A DNA stretch of 64,000 nucleotides from Bacteroidales bacterium. Its GTDB lineage: Bacteria > Bacteroidota > Bacteroidia > Bacteroidales > Muribaculaceae. Position 1 is the stretch's first letter, and every line of letters starts with the position of its first letter. The stretch is taken from contig SUXI01000009.1 of assembly GCA_015060975.1 (NCBI GenBank), positions 1-64,000 of the forward strand, written 5' to 3'. Positions 18,194-26,952 of the stretch are shown here, one piece after another. The notes below the pieces were generated by a model, which made no database searches, had not been told where the DNA came from, and saw only the letters and a list, made by a program, of their open reading frames with translations. The position numbers and the translations under genes are program-made.

Positions 18194-18228
18194 GAGGTGG
18201 GGCAGAATTTAAAAAAACGTCCCACCTC
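18194..18228 (+). terminator. Terminator-like hairpin after the BspA-like gene
   Basis: GAGGTGGG at 18194-18201 pairs perfectly with CCCACCTC at 18221-18228 around a 19-base loop, followed by TTGTGTTT. Weak T-tract, but correctly placed. Confidence 0.65.
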
Positions 18229-18466
18229 TTGTGTTTAACATTGTCTTTCTTGCCACTTATCCAACAAGAGATTTAATTCAGGAAGAATCATTATTTGAAA
18301 CAATTAAAGATTTCGGAAACTATTGTTATTTAACACAATACCGGGCTTATCCCTTATGGGACTAAAACCGGCTACATACTAAGCACCCCCTTTGGGATTG
18401 CATCTGCTCTTGAATAAAGTTTTTCAGTCACCAATATAAAAATTATGGAGGTGTATCAAGAAACAG
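18229..18466. other. Gene-free stretch
   Basis: Part of a 372-base gap between convergent genes. I find no supportable gene, repeat or RNA here. A 25-codon open piece ending near 18415 reads like protein but has no start or homology I can name. Confidence 0.4.
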
Positions 18467-18496
18467 AAAGCCCCACAGATAAATCTGCGAGGCCTT
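18467..18496 (-). terminator. Possible terminator of the M16 peptidase gene
   Basis: Read on the minus strand: an AAGGCC-type arm, CAGAT-TT-ATCTG apex, then GGGGCTTT and a T-rich stretch. The stem is imperfect. Confidence 0.5.
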
Positions 18497-18518
18497 ATCT
18501 ATTTATCTCTTATCCTAA

Positions 18519-21338
18519 TTATTCGGCAGGGTCAAGGATTACCACTCGGTAATTACCTTGTTTATTAAATTCTTTCATGAAGTTTTGAACATCGGCAACA
18601 GTGATAGAGTTGATTGTTTCAATTGCGTTATTGAATGTGTCAACATTGTTAAGTTGCACTCCTACCAAACCACCCATCCAGCTACCATTCTTTTCGAGTG
18701 CTTCAGTTTGGCTTTTTACCATGAACTCTTTCACTTTATTGAACTCAACTTCGCTGATATTAGATTCCATATCAACAAATTCGTTCTTAATCATGCCAAG
18801 CACTTTTTCTTTCAATTCGGGTTTCATTGGGAATACCGATTGAATTGTAACAGGCTCGGTAGAGATGCGGCTCATATTACCTTGTGCCCAAATTGAATAT
18901 ACAGCACCCTCTTTTTCACGAATTGTTTCGATGAGGCGAGCGCTAAGGATTTGACCTGCGATAGAAGCCAATTTTTGGTTTTTATCGGTATAAGCGGCAT
19001 CACCAAATGCCACAATACCGGCGTATGTTTGAGGAGTTTGCATTTTATAAGTAAACTCATCGGTTTTTGTGCCTTTACCAACAGCAAGTTTTTTATCGAT
19101 TTTTACATTCTTAGTTGCCTTTTTCGCATTTGCAGGAAGAGATGCGATATATTGTTCCACAAGAGGTTTCAATGCGTTCAAATCCACATTACCAACAAAC
19201 ACAAATGTGTAATCTGCGGCATTTGCAGTCATTTGTTTTGCAATATCAAGGATTTGTTGACGATTTGCAGCCTTAACAACATCAACCGAGAGAGAGCGAT
19301 AACGAGGATTAGAATACAAGGCTGTCATCAAACTTTTTTGGAATTGATATTGAGGGTCGGCTTCTTGATTTTGAAGATAACCGGCATACATATTTTGCAT
19401 TGCGGCAAATTCATCTTCAGTCAAATTAACGTCGGTAAACATCATATAAGTAAGCTCCATCAATGTATTCAAATCTTTAGGAGTTGTGCTACCTGATATT
19501 TGACGGGTAAAATCGCTGAATGACGGACGAAGTGACGCTTGCTTACCTGCAAGATATTTTTGAAGGTCGGCATTTGTATATTCACCAAGACCATATTGAG
19601 AAAGAGCGACGGGAAGGAAAATCAAGTCGGTAGCTTTGTCGTCTCCAATTACGCTTGTACCACCTTTAGCCACTGCAGTCATCAAAATTTCATCTTCTTT
19701 GAATTTTGTAGGTTTGATGATTACTTTAGCACCGTTTGAGAGAGTCCACTCAGTAGTTCCCCATGTAGCATCTTGTGATTCAGCAACAACTTTACCTGCT
19801 TGTGGAAGATTAGCAATAAGTGGCTCGCTCTTCACATTATCAACGTATGCTTCAATTGTTTCGGCATCAACAGCCGCAATGATTTGTGCGAGTTCTTCTT
19901 CAGTAGGCATTACAAAACCTTCTTTTTCGGGAAGAAGCGCAAGAAGCACGCGGTTATCGGGAGTGATATATTGAGCAAACACTTGGTTGATTGCTTCAAC
20001 AGGAATTTGATTAACAAGCATATTCATTGTTTGGTATTCCCATTCGATACCGGGGATTGGTTCGTTATCCACGAAATGGCGCACATATTCACGAGCATAC
20101 GAACCCGATTCGCGACTTGCACGGTTTTTGTATGACTTTTCAAGACGAGAAATATATTCGCTGCGAGCACGAGCATATTCGGTTGCGGTGAAACCACCAC
20201 GTTGAGCACGAAGCACTTCACGATAAATTGCTTCTACGACAGGCTTAATATCATTTGTTTTAGCAATACCGCTCACCAAGAACGCATCTTTGGTTTTAGC
20301 CAAGAAAAATTCTCCGTCACTTGCTCCGGCTCCGGCAAAAGGTGCATCGGGCTTGCTTGACATGTCATTAAGACGAGTATTGAGCATCGAAACAATCATA
20401 TCGTTCAAATAGTCCATCATCATATAGCTCAAATCTCCTTTCATAGCATCGGGCATCACATCGCGCTTGAACATCAATTCAACGATAGCATTGCTTTGTT
20501 CTTTATCTTGACCAATTGCATAGATTGTGCCTTTAGTATCCTCAACCGGATAATATACACGTTCTTTTGCATCGGCAGGCATTTCAATGTGAGAGAACAT
20601 CTCTTTGATTTTTGCTTCGATGCGATCAACATCAATATCACCAACTACGATGATACCTTGTTGGTCGGGGCGATACCATGTTTTGTAATAGTCACGCAAT
20701 GCACTATATGGGAAATTGTCAACCACTTCCATTGTGCCGATTGGCAATCGATAGCCATAACGGCTATTAGGGTACATTTTAGGGAGAAGGTTTTCGAGAA
20801 TGCGCATTTGACCAACCATTGAACGGCGCCATTCTTGGTGAATCACACCACGTTCTTTGTCGATTTCGGCATCTTCGAGTAGAAGATCACAAGCCCAATC
20901 ATGAAGGATTAAAAGACATGAGTCTTGAACTGCAACATTTGCAGTAGGCACATTTGAAATGTTATACACAGTTTCGTCAACCGAGGTGTAAGCATTGAGG
21001 TTTTGACCAAATTTCACACCTTTTGTTTCCAACCAGCTCACCACTTGGTTGCCGGGGAAATTTTTTGTTCCGTTGAAACACATGTGCTCAAGGAAGTGAG
21101 CAAGACCACGTTGGTTGTCTTCTTCAAGAATTGAACCAACTTTTTGAGCGATAAAAAATTCGGCTTGACCTTTTGGATATTCGTTATGACGAATGTAATA
21201 GGTCAAACCATTTGGAAGTTTACCAATTCGCACTGTTGTGTCAACAGGGATTGGAGGCATTTGTTGTGCCACTGCTACCATAGGAAGCACAAGCATTCCC
21301 ACCAATAGCATTAATAATGATTTTGCTAATTTTTTCAT
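18519..21338 (-). CDS. M16-family zinc metallopeptidase
   Basis: 939 residues with a signal peptide (1-24, ending AVA|Q), so it works in the periplasm. The inverted zinc motif HFLEH lies at 81-85 (H81, E84, H85) with the distal glutamate probably E162 in ERGVIHQEW, so the N-terminal M16 domain is catalytically complete. A second, non-catalytic M16 domain pair follows after about residue 520, giving the two-half clam-shell of pitrilysin-type enzymes. These degrade peptides and small proteins. A minus-strand TAGCTTTG -7 box lies at 21385-21392. The NhaC gene upstream has its own promoter and a 140-base gap, so they may be separate units. Confidence 0.94.
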   Translation of the reverse strand: MKKLAKSLLMLLVGMLVLPMVAVAQQMPPIPVDTTVRIGKLPNGLTYYIRHNEYPKGQAEFFIAQKVGSILEEDNQRGLAHFLEHMCFNGTKNFPGNQVVSWLETKGVKFGQNLNAYTSVDETVYNISNVPTANVAVQDSCLLILHDWACDLLLEDAEIDKERGVIHQEWRRSMVGQMRILENLLPKMYPNSRYGYRLPIGTMEVVDNFPYSALRDYYKTWYRPDQQGIIVVGDIDVDRIEAKIKEMFSHIEMPADAKERVYYPVEDTKGTIYAIGQDKEQSNAIVELMFKRDVMPDAMKGDLSYMMMDYLNDMIVSMLNTRLNDMSSKPDAPFAGAGASDGEFFLAKTKDAFLVSGIAKTNDIKPVVEAIYREVLRAQRGGFTATEYARARSEYISRLEKSYKNRASRESGSYAREYVRHFVDNEPIPGIEWEYQTMNMLVNQIPVEAINQVFAQYITPDNRVLLALLPEKEGFVMPTEEELAQIIAAVDAETIEAYVDNVKSEPLIANLPQAGKVVAESQDATWGTTEWTLSNGAKVIIKPTKFKEDEILMTAVAKGGTSVIGDDKATDLIFLPVALSQYGLGEYTNADLQKYLAGKQASLRPSFSDFTRQISGSTTPKDLNTLMELTYMMFTDVNLTEDEFAAMQNMYAGYLQNQEADPQYQFQKSLMTALYSNPRYRSLSVDVVKAANRQQILDIAKQMTANAADYTFVFVGNVDLNALKPLVEQYIASLPANAKKATKNVKIDKKLAVGKGTKTDEFTYKMQTPQTYAGIVAFGDAAYTDKNQKLASIAGQILSARLIETIREKEGAVYSIWAQGNMSRISTEPVTIQSVFPMKPELKEKVLGMIKNEFVDMESNISEVEFNKVKEFMVKSQTEALEKNGSWMGGLVGVQLNNVDTFNNAIETINSITVADVQNFMKEFNKQGNYRVVILDPAE

Positions 21339-21384
21339 TTTGGTTAATTATATTAATTAATGTATTATTTCACATTTGAGCCTA

Positions 21385-21392
21385 CAAAGCTA
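21385..21392 (-). promoter_or_regulatory. Candidate -7 box for the M16 peptidase gene
   Basis: TAGCTTTG on the minus strand, 46 bases before the ATG at 21338. Matches TAnnTTTG; no TTTG at the ideal spacing. Confidence 0.5.
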
Positions 21393-21478
21393 CATAAAAT
21401 ATATAATAGATATGCTCTTATTACAATATTTCACACTCCTTTAGACGAATTTTCATCTAAAAAGTTACATTCTTACCC

Positions 21479-22801
21479 TTATTTTTTAACTTTTTTCACA
21501 CTTTTGCAAGTGAAAATTATCGACAAAGCTACCGCAAAAGCCAATATCCACGGATAATATAGATATTTAAATGGTTCTACAGGTGATATTTCGGCAAGTT
21601 GAGTAGCAAGCAATGTTTGCGCCCCGTATGGAATGAGACACTGCGTAATACATGAACATGTATCTAACAAACTTGCCGTTTTGCGTGGTGAAATTCCAAA
21701 TCTTGATGCTATTTGCTTTGACAAAGATCCAACGGTAATTATCGCCACCGTATTATTTGCCGTACACATATTTACTAACGACACTATAACAGCAATGCTC
21801 GCTTGCCCACCTCGCACACCGAAAATTCGACTCGACAATAATTGCAACAGATAGTTTATTCCCCCGGCAGCTTTAATCAAACCTAACATACCGGCAGCCA
21901 ACAAGGTAATGATAATGAGATTTCCCATCGAGTCAATTCCTTGTCCCATAAAGCCAAAGAGGTCGAATATCGCATACCCGTTGATTATGGCAATAAGCAT
22001 AGCCGACACTATTCCAAATGCCAACACCACTGTTACATTTATTCCCATCACAGCAGTAATAATAATTATCAAATATGGCAATATCAACACAGGGTTTATT
22101 TCTTGAGTAATCGCAATATTATCCACTCGAGCGCCCATCACCACATACAATATAAGAGTGGCGACTGCGGCAGGTAATGCTATCCATAAGTTAGCCTTAA
22201 ATTTCTCATTCATTTGGCACCCTTGAGTGCGTGTAGCCGCAATAGTTGTATCGGAGATAAATGATAAATTATCACCAAAAAATGCGCCACCAAGCACCAC
22301 AGCCACAAAAAACGGCACATCTCCCCCACTCGTCTGAGCTAGCTCCACCGCAAGCGGAGTGAGAGCTACGACCGTACCCACCGATGTACCTATCGACACT
22401 GATATAAAACATGCCGCTATAAATATTCCCGGTACTACAAATTCGGGTGGCAGATATTTCAACGTGAGGTTTACTGTAGCTTCAACCGCTCCTACTTTCT
22501 GTGCAAGCATGGCAAACGCTCCGGCCAGCACAAATATCCACACCATATACAATACATTTGAACTACCGGCTTCTTTTGAGAAAATTTCAATGCGTTGCGA
22601 CAATGTTTTTCCCCGAAATATAGCCACCGCCCACATAGAGGCAATAACAAGCGCCACCGCAATAGGCATCTTATAAAAATCGCCCATTATAATCGACACA
22701 ACCAAATAAAAAGCTAAAAAAACGATTATAGGCGAAATCGCCAACAATCCTCTGCGATGCGAAATGCGGTCATGCAACGGCGAAACCATTGATTTACTCA
22801 T
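21479..22801 (-). CDS. nhaC: NhaC-family Na+/H+ antiporter
   Basis: 440 residues, almost entirely hydrophobic, with about eleven transmembrane segments. The conserved NhaC stretches are present, including GTSVGTVVALTPLAVELAQ, a central GGAFFGDNLSFISDTTIAATRTQGC and the late NMCTANNTVAIITVGSL. Family members exchange sodium for protons, or other small ions or acids, across the inner membrane. The ion is inferred from the family. The gene has one of the best promoters in the window: a minus-strand TTTG box, 20-base spacer and TAACTTTG at 22827-22858. Confidence 0.92.
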   Translation of the reverse strand: MSKSMVSPLHDRISHRRGLLAISPIIVFLAFYLVVSIIMGDFYKMPIAVALVIASMWAVAIFRGKTLSQRIEIFSKEAGSSNVLYMVWIFVLAGAFAMLAQKVGAVEATVNLTLKYLPPEFVVPGIFIAACFISVSIGTSVGTVVALTPLAVELAQTSGGDVPFFVAVVLGGAFFGDNLSFISDTTIAATRTQGCQMNEKFKANLWIALPAAVATLILYVVMGARVDNIAITQEINPVLILPYLIIIITAVMGINVTVVLAFGIVSAMLIAIINGYAIFDLFGFMGQGIDSMGNLIIITLLAAGMLGLIKAAGGINYLLQLLSSRIFGVRGGQASIAVIVSLVNMCTANNTVAIITVGSLSKQIASRFGISPRKTASLLDTCSCITQCLIPYGAQTLLATQLAEISPVEPFKYLYYPWILAFAVALSIIFTCKSVKKVKK

Positions 22802-22826
22802 AAATTACAACATTTATTTTAGCTTG

Positions 22827-22858
22827 CAAAGTTAACGCATTTCACACAATTACCCAAA
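22827..22858 (-). promoter_or_regulatory. Bacteroidota promoter of nhaC (TTTG-N20-TAACTTTG)
   Basis: On the minus strand, TTTG (22858-22855), exactly 20 bases, then TAACTTTG (22834-22827), 25 bases before the ATG. Both elements and spacing match the Bacteroides consensus. Confidence 0.8.
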
Positions 22859-22935
22859 ATGCATTTCCCTCTTTCGTTTTTATCATTTTAACTAACATTT
22901 TTATTCCACATTATCGTTTTATGCAAAGAATTATC

Positions 22936-22943
22936 TATCTTTG
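22936..22943 (+). promoter_or_regulatory. Candidate -7 box for galE
   Basis: TATCTTTG, 31 bases before the galE ATG at 22975. Matches TAnnTTTG; a T-rich region replaces a clear -33 TTTG. Confidence 0.55.
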
Positions 22944-22974
22944 CAATAATTATAAATAAATCTTGATTTTAGCA

Positions 22975-24012
22975 ATGAAAAAAGAACGCATATTAGTTAC
23001 AGGTGGAACCGGATATATAGGTTCGCACACTGTTGTGGAATTACAAAATGCCGGTTACTCTGTTGTTATAATAGATAATTTATCAAACAGCAATCGCAAT
23101 GTGCTTGACGGGATTGAGCGCATTACTAACATTCGTCCCGATTTTGTAGAGGCTGATTGTTGCGATATAACCGCATTAACCGCATTATTCAAACAATATC
23201 CAGACATTAAAGGCATTATCAATTTTGCGGCAAGCAAGGCTGTTGGTGAATCAATCGAAAAACCGCTCTTATATTATCGCAACAATTTAAACTCATTGAT
23301 GAATTTACTTGACTTAATGCCTCAATATGGAGTCAAAGGAATAGTATTTTCTTCATCATGCACTGTATATGGCGAGCCGGATGAGAACCCTGTAACCGAA
23401 GCCGCACCAATAAAAACAGCAACATCACCATACGGCAATACAAAACAAATTTGCGAAGAAATAATCCATGATGTTGTGCGTAGCGGTGCTCCTATTAAGA
23501 GTGTCATTTTACGTTATTTCAATCCGGTTGGAGCTCACCCATCGGCCGAAATTGGGGAATTGCCCAATGGCGTACCTCAAAATTTAATACCCTATCTCAC
23601 ACAAACAGCGATAGGAATACGCAAAGAGTTGAGCGTATTTGGAGATGATTATAATACACCCGATGGATCTTGCATTCGCGATTTTATTAATGTGGTTGAC
23701 TTGGCAAAAGCGCATGTTATAGCAGTTGAGCGCATGCTACAAGACAAAAGTTTAGAACAAGTTGAGACATTCAACCTTGGTACCGGCATCGGTCTTTCGG
23801 TAAAAGAGCTCATTGCCGCATTTGAACGTGCAACCGGTGTTAACGTTCCTCATAAAATCGTAGGTCGTCGCCCCGGTGACATCGAAAAGGTTTGGGCTAA
23901 TCCTAAATATGCAAACGAAGTTCTCGGATGGGAAGCAACTGCGTCAATCGATGACACCATGCGTTCGGCATGGGCTTGGCAATGCCGTTTGAGAGAGCGT
24001 GGCATAATGTAA
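22975..24012 (+). CDS. galE: UDP-glucose 4-epimerase
   Basis: 345 residues. I start at the ATG at 22975 (MKKERILVTGGTGYIGSH); an upstream TTG would add four poor residues. It is an extended SDR enzyme that interconverts UDP-glucose and UDP-galactose, feeding galactose use and surface glycan synthesis. The NAD-binding TGGTGYIG is at 9-16, the catalytic motif is Y153-x3-K157 (SPYGNTK), and FSSSCTVYG (125-133) supplies the active-site Ser/Thr. RYFNPVGAHPS is the family substrate loop. The DUF4105 gene follows after 13 bases and may be co-transcribed. Confidence 0.95.
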   Translation: MKKERILVTGGTGYIGSHTVVELQNAGYSVVIIDNLSNSNRNVLDGIERITNIRPDFVEADCCDITALTALFKQYPDIKGIINFAASKAVGESIEKPLLYYRNNLNSLMNLLDLMPQYGVKGIVFSSSCTVYGEPDENPVTEAAPIKTATSPYGNTKQICEEIIHDVVRSGAPIKSVILRYFNPVGAHPSAEIGELPNGVPQNLIPYLTQTAIGIRKELSVFGDDYNTPDGSCIRDFINVVDLAKAHVIAVERMLQDKSLEQVETFNLGTGIGLSVKELIAAFERATGVNVPHKIVGRRPGDIEKVWANPKYANEVLGWEATASIDDTMRSAWAWQCRLRERGIM

Positions 24013-24025
24013 TTTATTAAACCTA

Positions 24026-25231
24026 ATGAAACGATTAATTCAATTAGTCTTTTCGATAATTATATGTAGTGTTGTCGCTTCGGCGCAACACTACTCTATT
24101 GATACCCAACAGCCACGCATAAGCCTTATCACTTGTCATGCCGGCAGTGTGATGTATGAGTTGTGCGGACACACCGCAATTCGCATACAAGCCAACGGCG
24201 AAGACATAGCTGTTAATTATGGACTATTTGAATTTCAAACAAAGAATTTCGCTTTAAAATTCCTCAAAGGCGAAACCGATTACAGAGTAGGAGCCTACCC
24301 TTTTCATCACTTTTTAAGACATTATCTTAACGAAAACCGTCGCATTGTTGAACAAGAATTAAACCTCACGCCACAACAATCATGGGAATTGATGAGATTA
24401 CTAAATGAGAATCTGCTTCCCGAGAATTGTATATATAGATACAATTATGTCAAAAACAATTGTGCGACAAAACCAATAAATCTCATTGAACAGGTAGTTA
24501 ACGACACCATAACATTTTCTGAACCCGATTTTGATGGAACCGAAAATTGGACCTATCGTGATGAGATGTATCATTTCCATAAAAACTACCCTTGGTATCA
24601 GCTTGGCATTGATTTAGCTCTTGGTTCGGGTATTGACTATAAACTTTCCACGCGTGAAAAAATGTTTGCCCCCGAAGCTCTTGAAAGCATGATGCGAGGG
24701 GCCACAATAACAGATTCTTTAGGGAACAAAATACCTATTGTCAAAAAAGAGACAATTATACATAAAGGGGTCCCCGCTCAATTACCACCAACTCCATTTA
24801 TTCTATCTCCAGCTTTCATCTTTTCTATCATTTTTGTGATAACATTAATGTTTTCAATCAAAGACATTAAGAAACAAAAATCCACACGATGGCTTGATTC
24901 GGTGATTTACGGGATATATGCTATAGCTTCTTTATTTATTTGTTTTCTCATATTCATATCAATAAACGAAGCTACCTCGCCCAATTTCATGATACTTTTA
25001 TTTAGTCCACTTTGTTTTATTCCTACAATATGCATTTGGATTAAGGACTGTAATAAAATTGTATTCTATTTCCACATTTCAAATATTGTGGCACTGATTT
25101 TGCTGTTAATCGTATTACTTAGTGGCGTTCAAGTTAGCAATGATGCAGTTATGCCACTCATCCTAATCAGTTTGACTCGTTCGGCTATCAATATTTACAT
25201 ATCTCAATGCGTTGCAAAAAAAACAAAATAA
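24026..25231 (+). CDS. DUF4105 (Lnb N-terminal-like) periplasmic and membrane protein
   Basis: 401 residues. A signal peptide (1-20, ending ASA|Q) precedes a DUF4105/Lnb-N-type domain at about 30-240, with HAGSVMYELCGHTAIRI near 39-55 and NNCATKP near 149; the Cys and His residues resemble the NlpC/P60-like catalytic elements of that fold. After about residue 250 there are five hydrophobic segments, so the domain is tethered to the inner membrane facing the periplasm. The function is unknown. The 3' end overlaps the phosphatase-like gene by 25 bases, strong evidence that the two products work together. Confidence 0.83.
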   Translation: MKRLIQLVFSIIICSVVASAQHYSIDTQQPRISLITCHAGSVMYELCGHTAIRIQANGEDIAVNYGLFEFQTKNFALKFLKGETDYRVGAYPFHHFLRHYLNENRRIVEQELNLTPQQSWELMRLLNENLLPENCIYRYNYVKNNCATKPINLIEQVVNDTITFSEPDFDGTENWTYRDEMYHFHKNYPWYQLGIDLALGSGIDYKLSTREKMFAPEALESMMRGATITDSLGNKIPIVKKETIIHKGVPAQLPPTPFILSPAFIFSIIFVITLMFSIKDIKKQKSTRWLDSVIYGIYAIASLFICFLIFISINEATSPNFMILLFSPLCFIPTICIWIKDCNKIVFYFHISNIVALILLLIVLLSGVQVSNDAVMPLILISLTRSAINIYISQCVAKKTK

Positions 25232-26808
25232 CACAACAAGTCATCATCTCGCTCATCGCATCAATGGTAACGATGTCGCTTTCAGCTCAAACAGTCACAA
25301 AGCGACCGTCATTGGTCGTGGGAATTATGATTGATGGATTAAATCAAGATTACCTAAATCATTTGCGACATTTATTTGGCAATAACGGCTTTAATCGGTT
25401 ACTGCGTGAGGCCGTCATATTACAGAACGTTGATTTTGGAACTCCTCTTGACAACATTGCGGCAACAGCAGTAATTCACACAGGCACATCACCTTCAACA
25501 AATGGAATACCGTGCGAAGTAGTTTATGATTACGAAAACGGAATGGTTCGTCCTATACTATACGATTCCACTAAAATAGGAAACTATACCAATGAAACGT
25601 TTTCTCCATCGGCATTGCGAGTTTCCACATTGTCAGATGAGATAAAGATAGATGGCGACGGAACAAATTATGTTCATTCTATTTCCCCTAACGCATTTCA
25701 AGCAATAGTGATGTCGGGGCACGCCTCCAATTCGGCATTCTGGATAAATAATGAAACCGGAAAATGGGCAACAACCACATACTATAAAGATGTTCCCACC
25801 TCAATCGTTTCTCGTAATTATTCCAAACCATTATCTTCTCGCATTGACACTATGGCTTGGACTCCATCTCTGTCATTGAATCAATATCCTGACATTCCAG
25901 AACATCGTCGCATTCACCCATTCAGATATATCTTTTCTAAAAAAGATAAATCCAGATATTTAATGTTTAAATCATCGGCTTGTGTCAATAATGAAATCAC
26001 ATCGGTTGCGTCCGATTATATTTCAGAGTTTTCGTTAGGGCATCATCCTGGAGCTGTTGACATGTTAAACATTTCCTATACCCTAATTCCATATCCATAT
26101 TCCTACTCTCCAAACAACAAATTGGAAACAATGGATGCGTATATCAAGCTTGACCGCAACATCGAGCAACTATTCTCGGCTATAGAACGCACCGCAGGCA
26201 TGGATAATACTCTTGTATTTATCTCCGGCACACCGCCCCGCCCACGCACTCGTCGAGATGATGAAAGATGGAATATTCCCCAAGGACAATTCTCTGCCCG
26301 CAGAGCTACATCATTACTAAATATGTATCTCATGGCAAAACATGGTTCAGGAGAATGGGTAAAGAAAATCCACAACAATAATTTATATCTCAATCATGAT
26401 ATTATAAAAGCCAAACGTATAGACATTAAAAATTTAAGACAAGATATCGCCCAATTCATTACTCGCATGAGCGGTATTGACAATGCCTATACAATTGACG
26501 ACATAACAACCCGACAGGCAGGCGAAAATCCGGACGCATTACGACGCAACACAACACTAAAATATGCCGGTGACATAATATTCACATTAGCACCCGGATG
26601 GGAAATAATCGATTCTGAAACCTATAACATTTACACCAATGTGACCCGGGCAGCTCAATCCACATCCATGGTTTTGATACTTGCTCCCGACACAAAAGCG
26701 CAAACAATATCAACCCCTATTGACGCCCGCATTATAGCTCCAACCATATCCCGACTTCTAAGAATACGCTCTCCAAACGCATCTTCTATGTCTCCACTGT
26801 ATTTTTAG
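25207..26808 (+). CDS. PafA-like alkaline phosphatase-superfamily protein, probably inactive
   Basis: 533 residues with a signal peptide (about 1-27, ending SA|Q). The fold signature is clear: VVGIMIDGLNQDYL (38-51, metal ligand D43), HTGTSPSTNGIP (91-102), SGHASNSAFWIN and MDAYIKLDRNI. Aligned from memory with active PafA/NPP enzymes, most catalytic positions are missing: the nucleophile Thr is N83, the D-x3-H pair before the YxxLD block is absent, the late Asp-His pair is SGTPPRP, and the last His region reads AAQSTSMVLILA. It therefore looks like a pseudo-enzyme. It overlaps the DUF4105 gene by 25 bases and precedes secA. Confidence 0.8.
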   Translation: MRCKKNKITQQVIISLIASMVTMSLSAQTVTKRPSLVVGIMIDGLNQDYLNHLRHLFGNNGFNRLLREAVILQNVDFGTPLDNIAATAVIHTGTSPSTNGIPCEVVYDYENGMVRPILYDSTKIGNYTNETFSPSALRVSTLSDEIKIDGDGTNYVHSISPNAFQAIVMSGHASNSAFWINNETGKWATTTYYKDVPTSIVSRNYSKPLSSRIDTMAWTPSLSLNQYPDIPEHRRIHPFRYIFSKKDKSRYLMFKSSACVNNEITSVASDYISEFSLGHHPGAVDMLNISYTLIPYPYSYSPNNKLETMDAYIKLDRNIEQLFSAIERTAGMDNTLVFISGTPPRPRTRRDDERWNIPQGQFSARRATSLLNMYLMAKHGSGEWVKKIHNNNLYLNHDIIKAKRIDIKNLRQDIAQFITRMSGIDNAYTIDDITTRQAGENPDALRRNTTLKYAGDIIFTLAPGWEIIDSETYNIYTNVTRAAQSTSMVLILAPDTKAQTISTPIDARIIAPTISRLLRIRSPNASSMSPLYF

Positions 26809-26843
26809 CACTATCTATATTTTAAATTCTCAATACAAAGTGC

Positions 26844-26851
26844 TATCTTTG
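26844..26851 (+). promoter_or_regulatory. Candidate -7 box for secA
   Basis: TATCTTTG, matching TAnnTTTG, with a TTTT run at the -33 position. The ATG is about 100 bases downstream, implying a leader of about 95 bases. Confidence 0.5.
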
Positions 26852-26952
26852 CAGTCGAGAAATATACTTGCAAAAACAATAATTGTTTTGCAAGTGATTT
26901 TGTATTTATATACACAAATATCAACTTTGAAAAAATAAAATCTATAATAACA

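Noticed and set aside
18330-18415. Short protein-like open stretch (PYGTKTGYILSTPFG...)
   Set aside because: Only about 25 codons, no start, no family I can name; likely chance.
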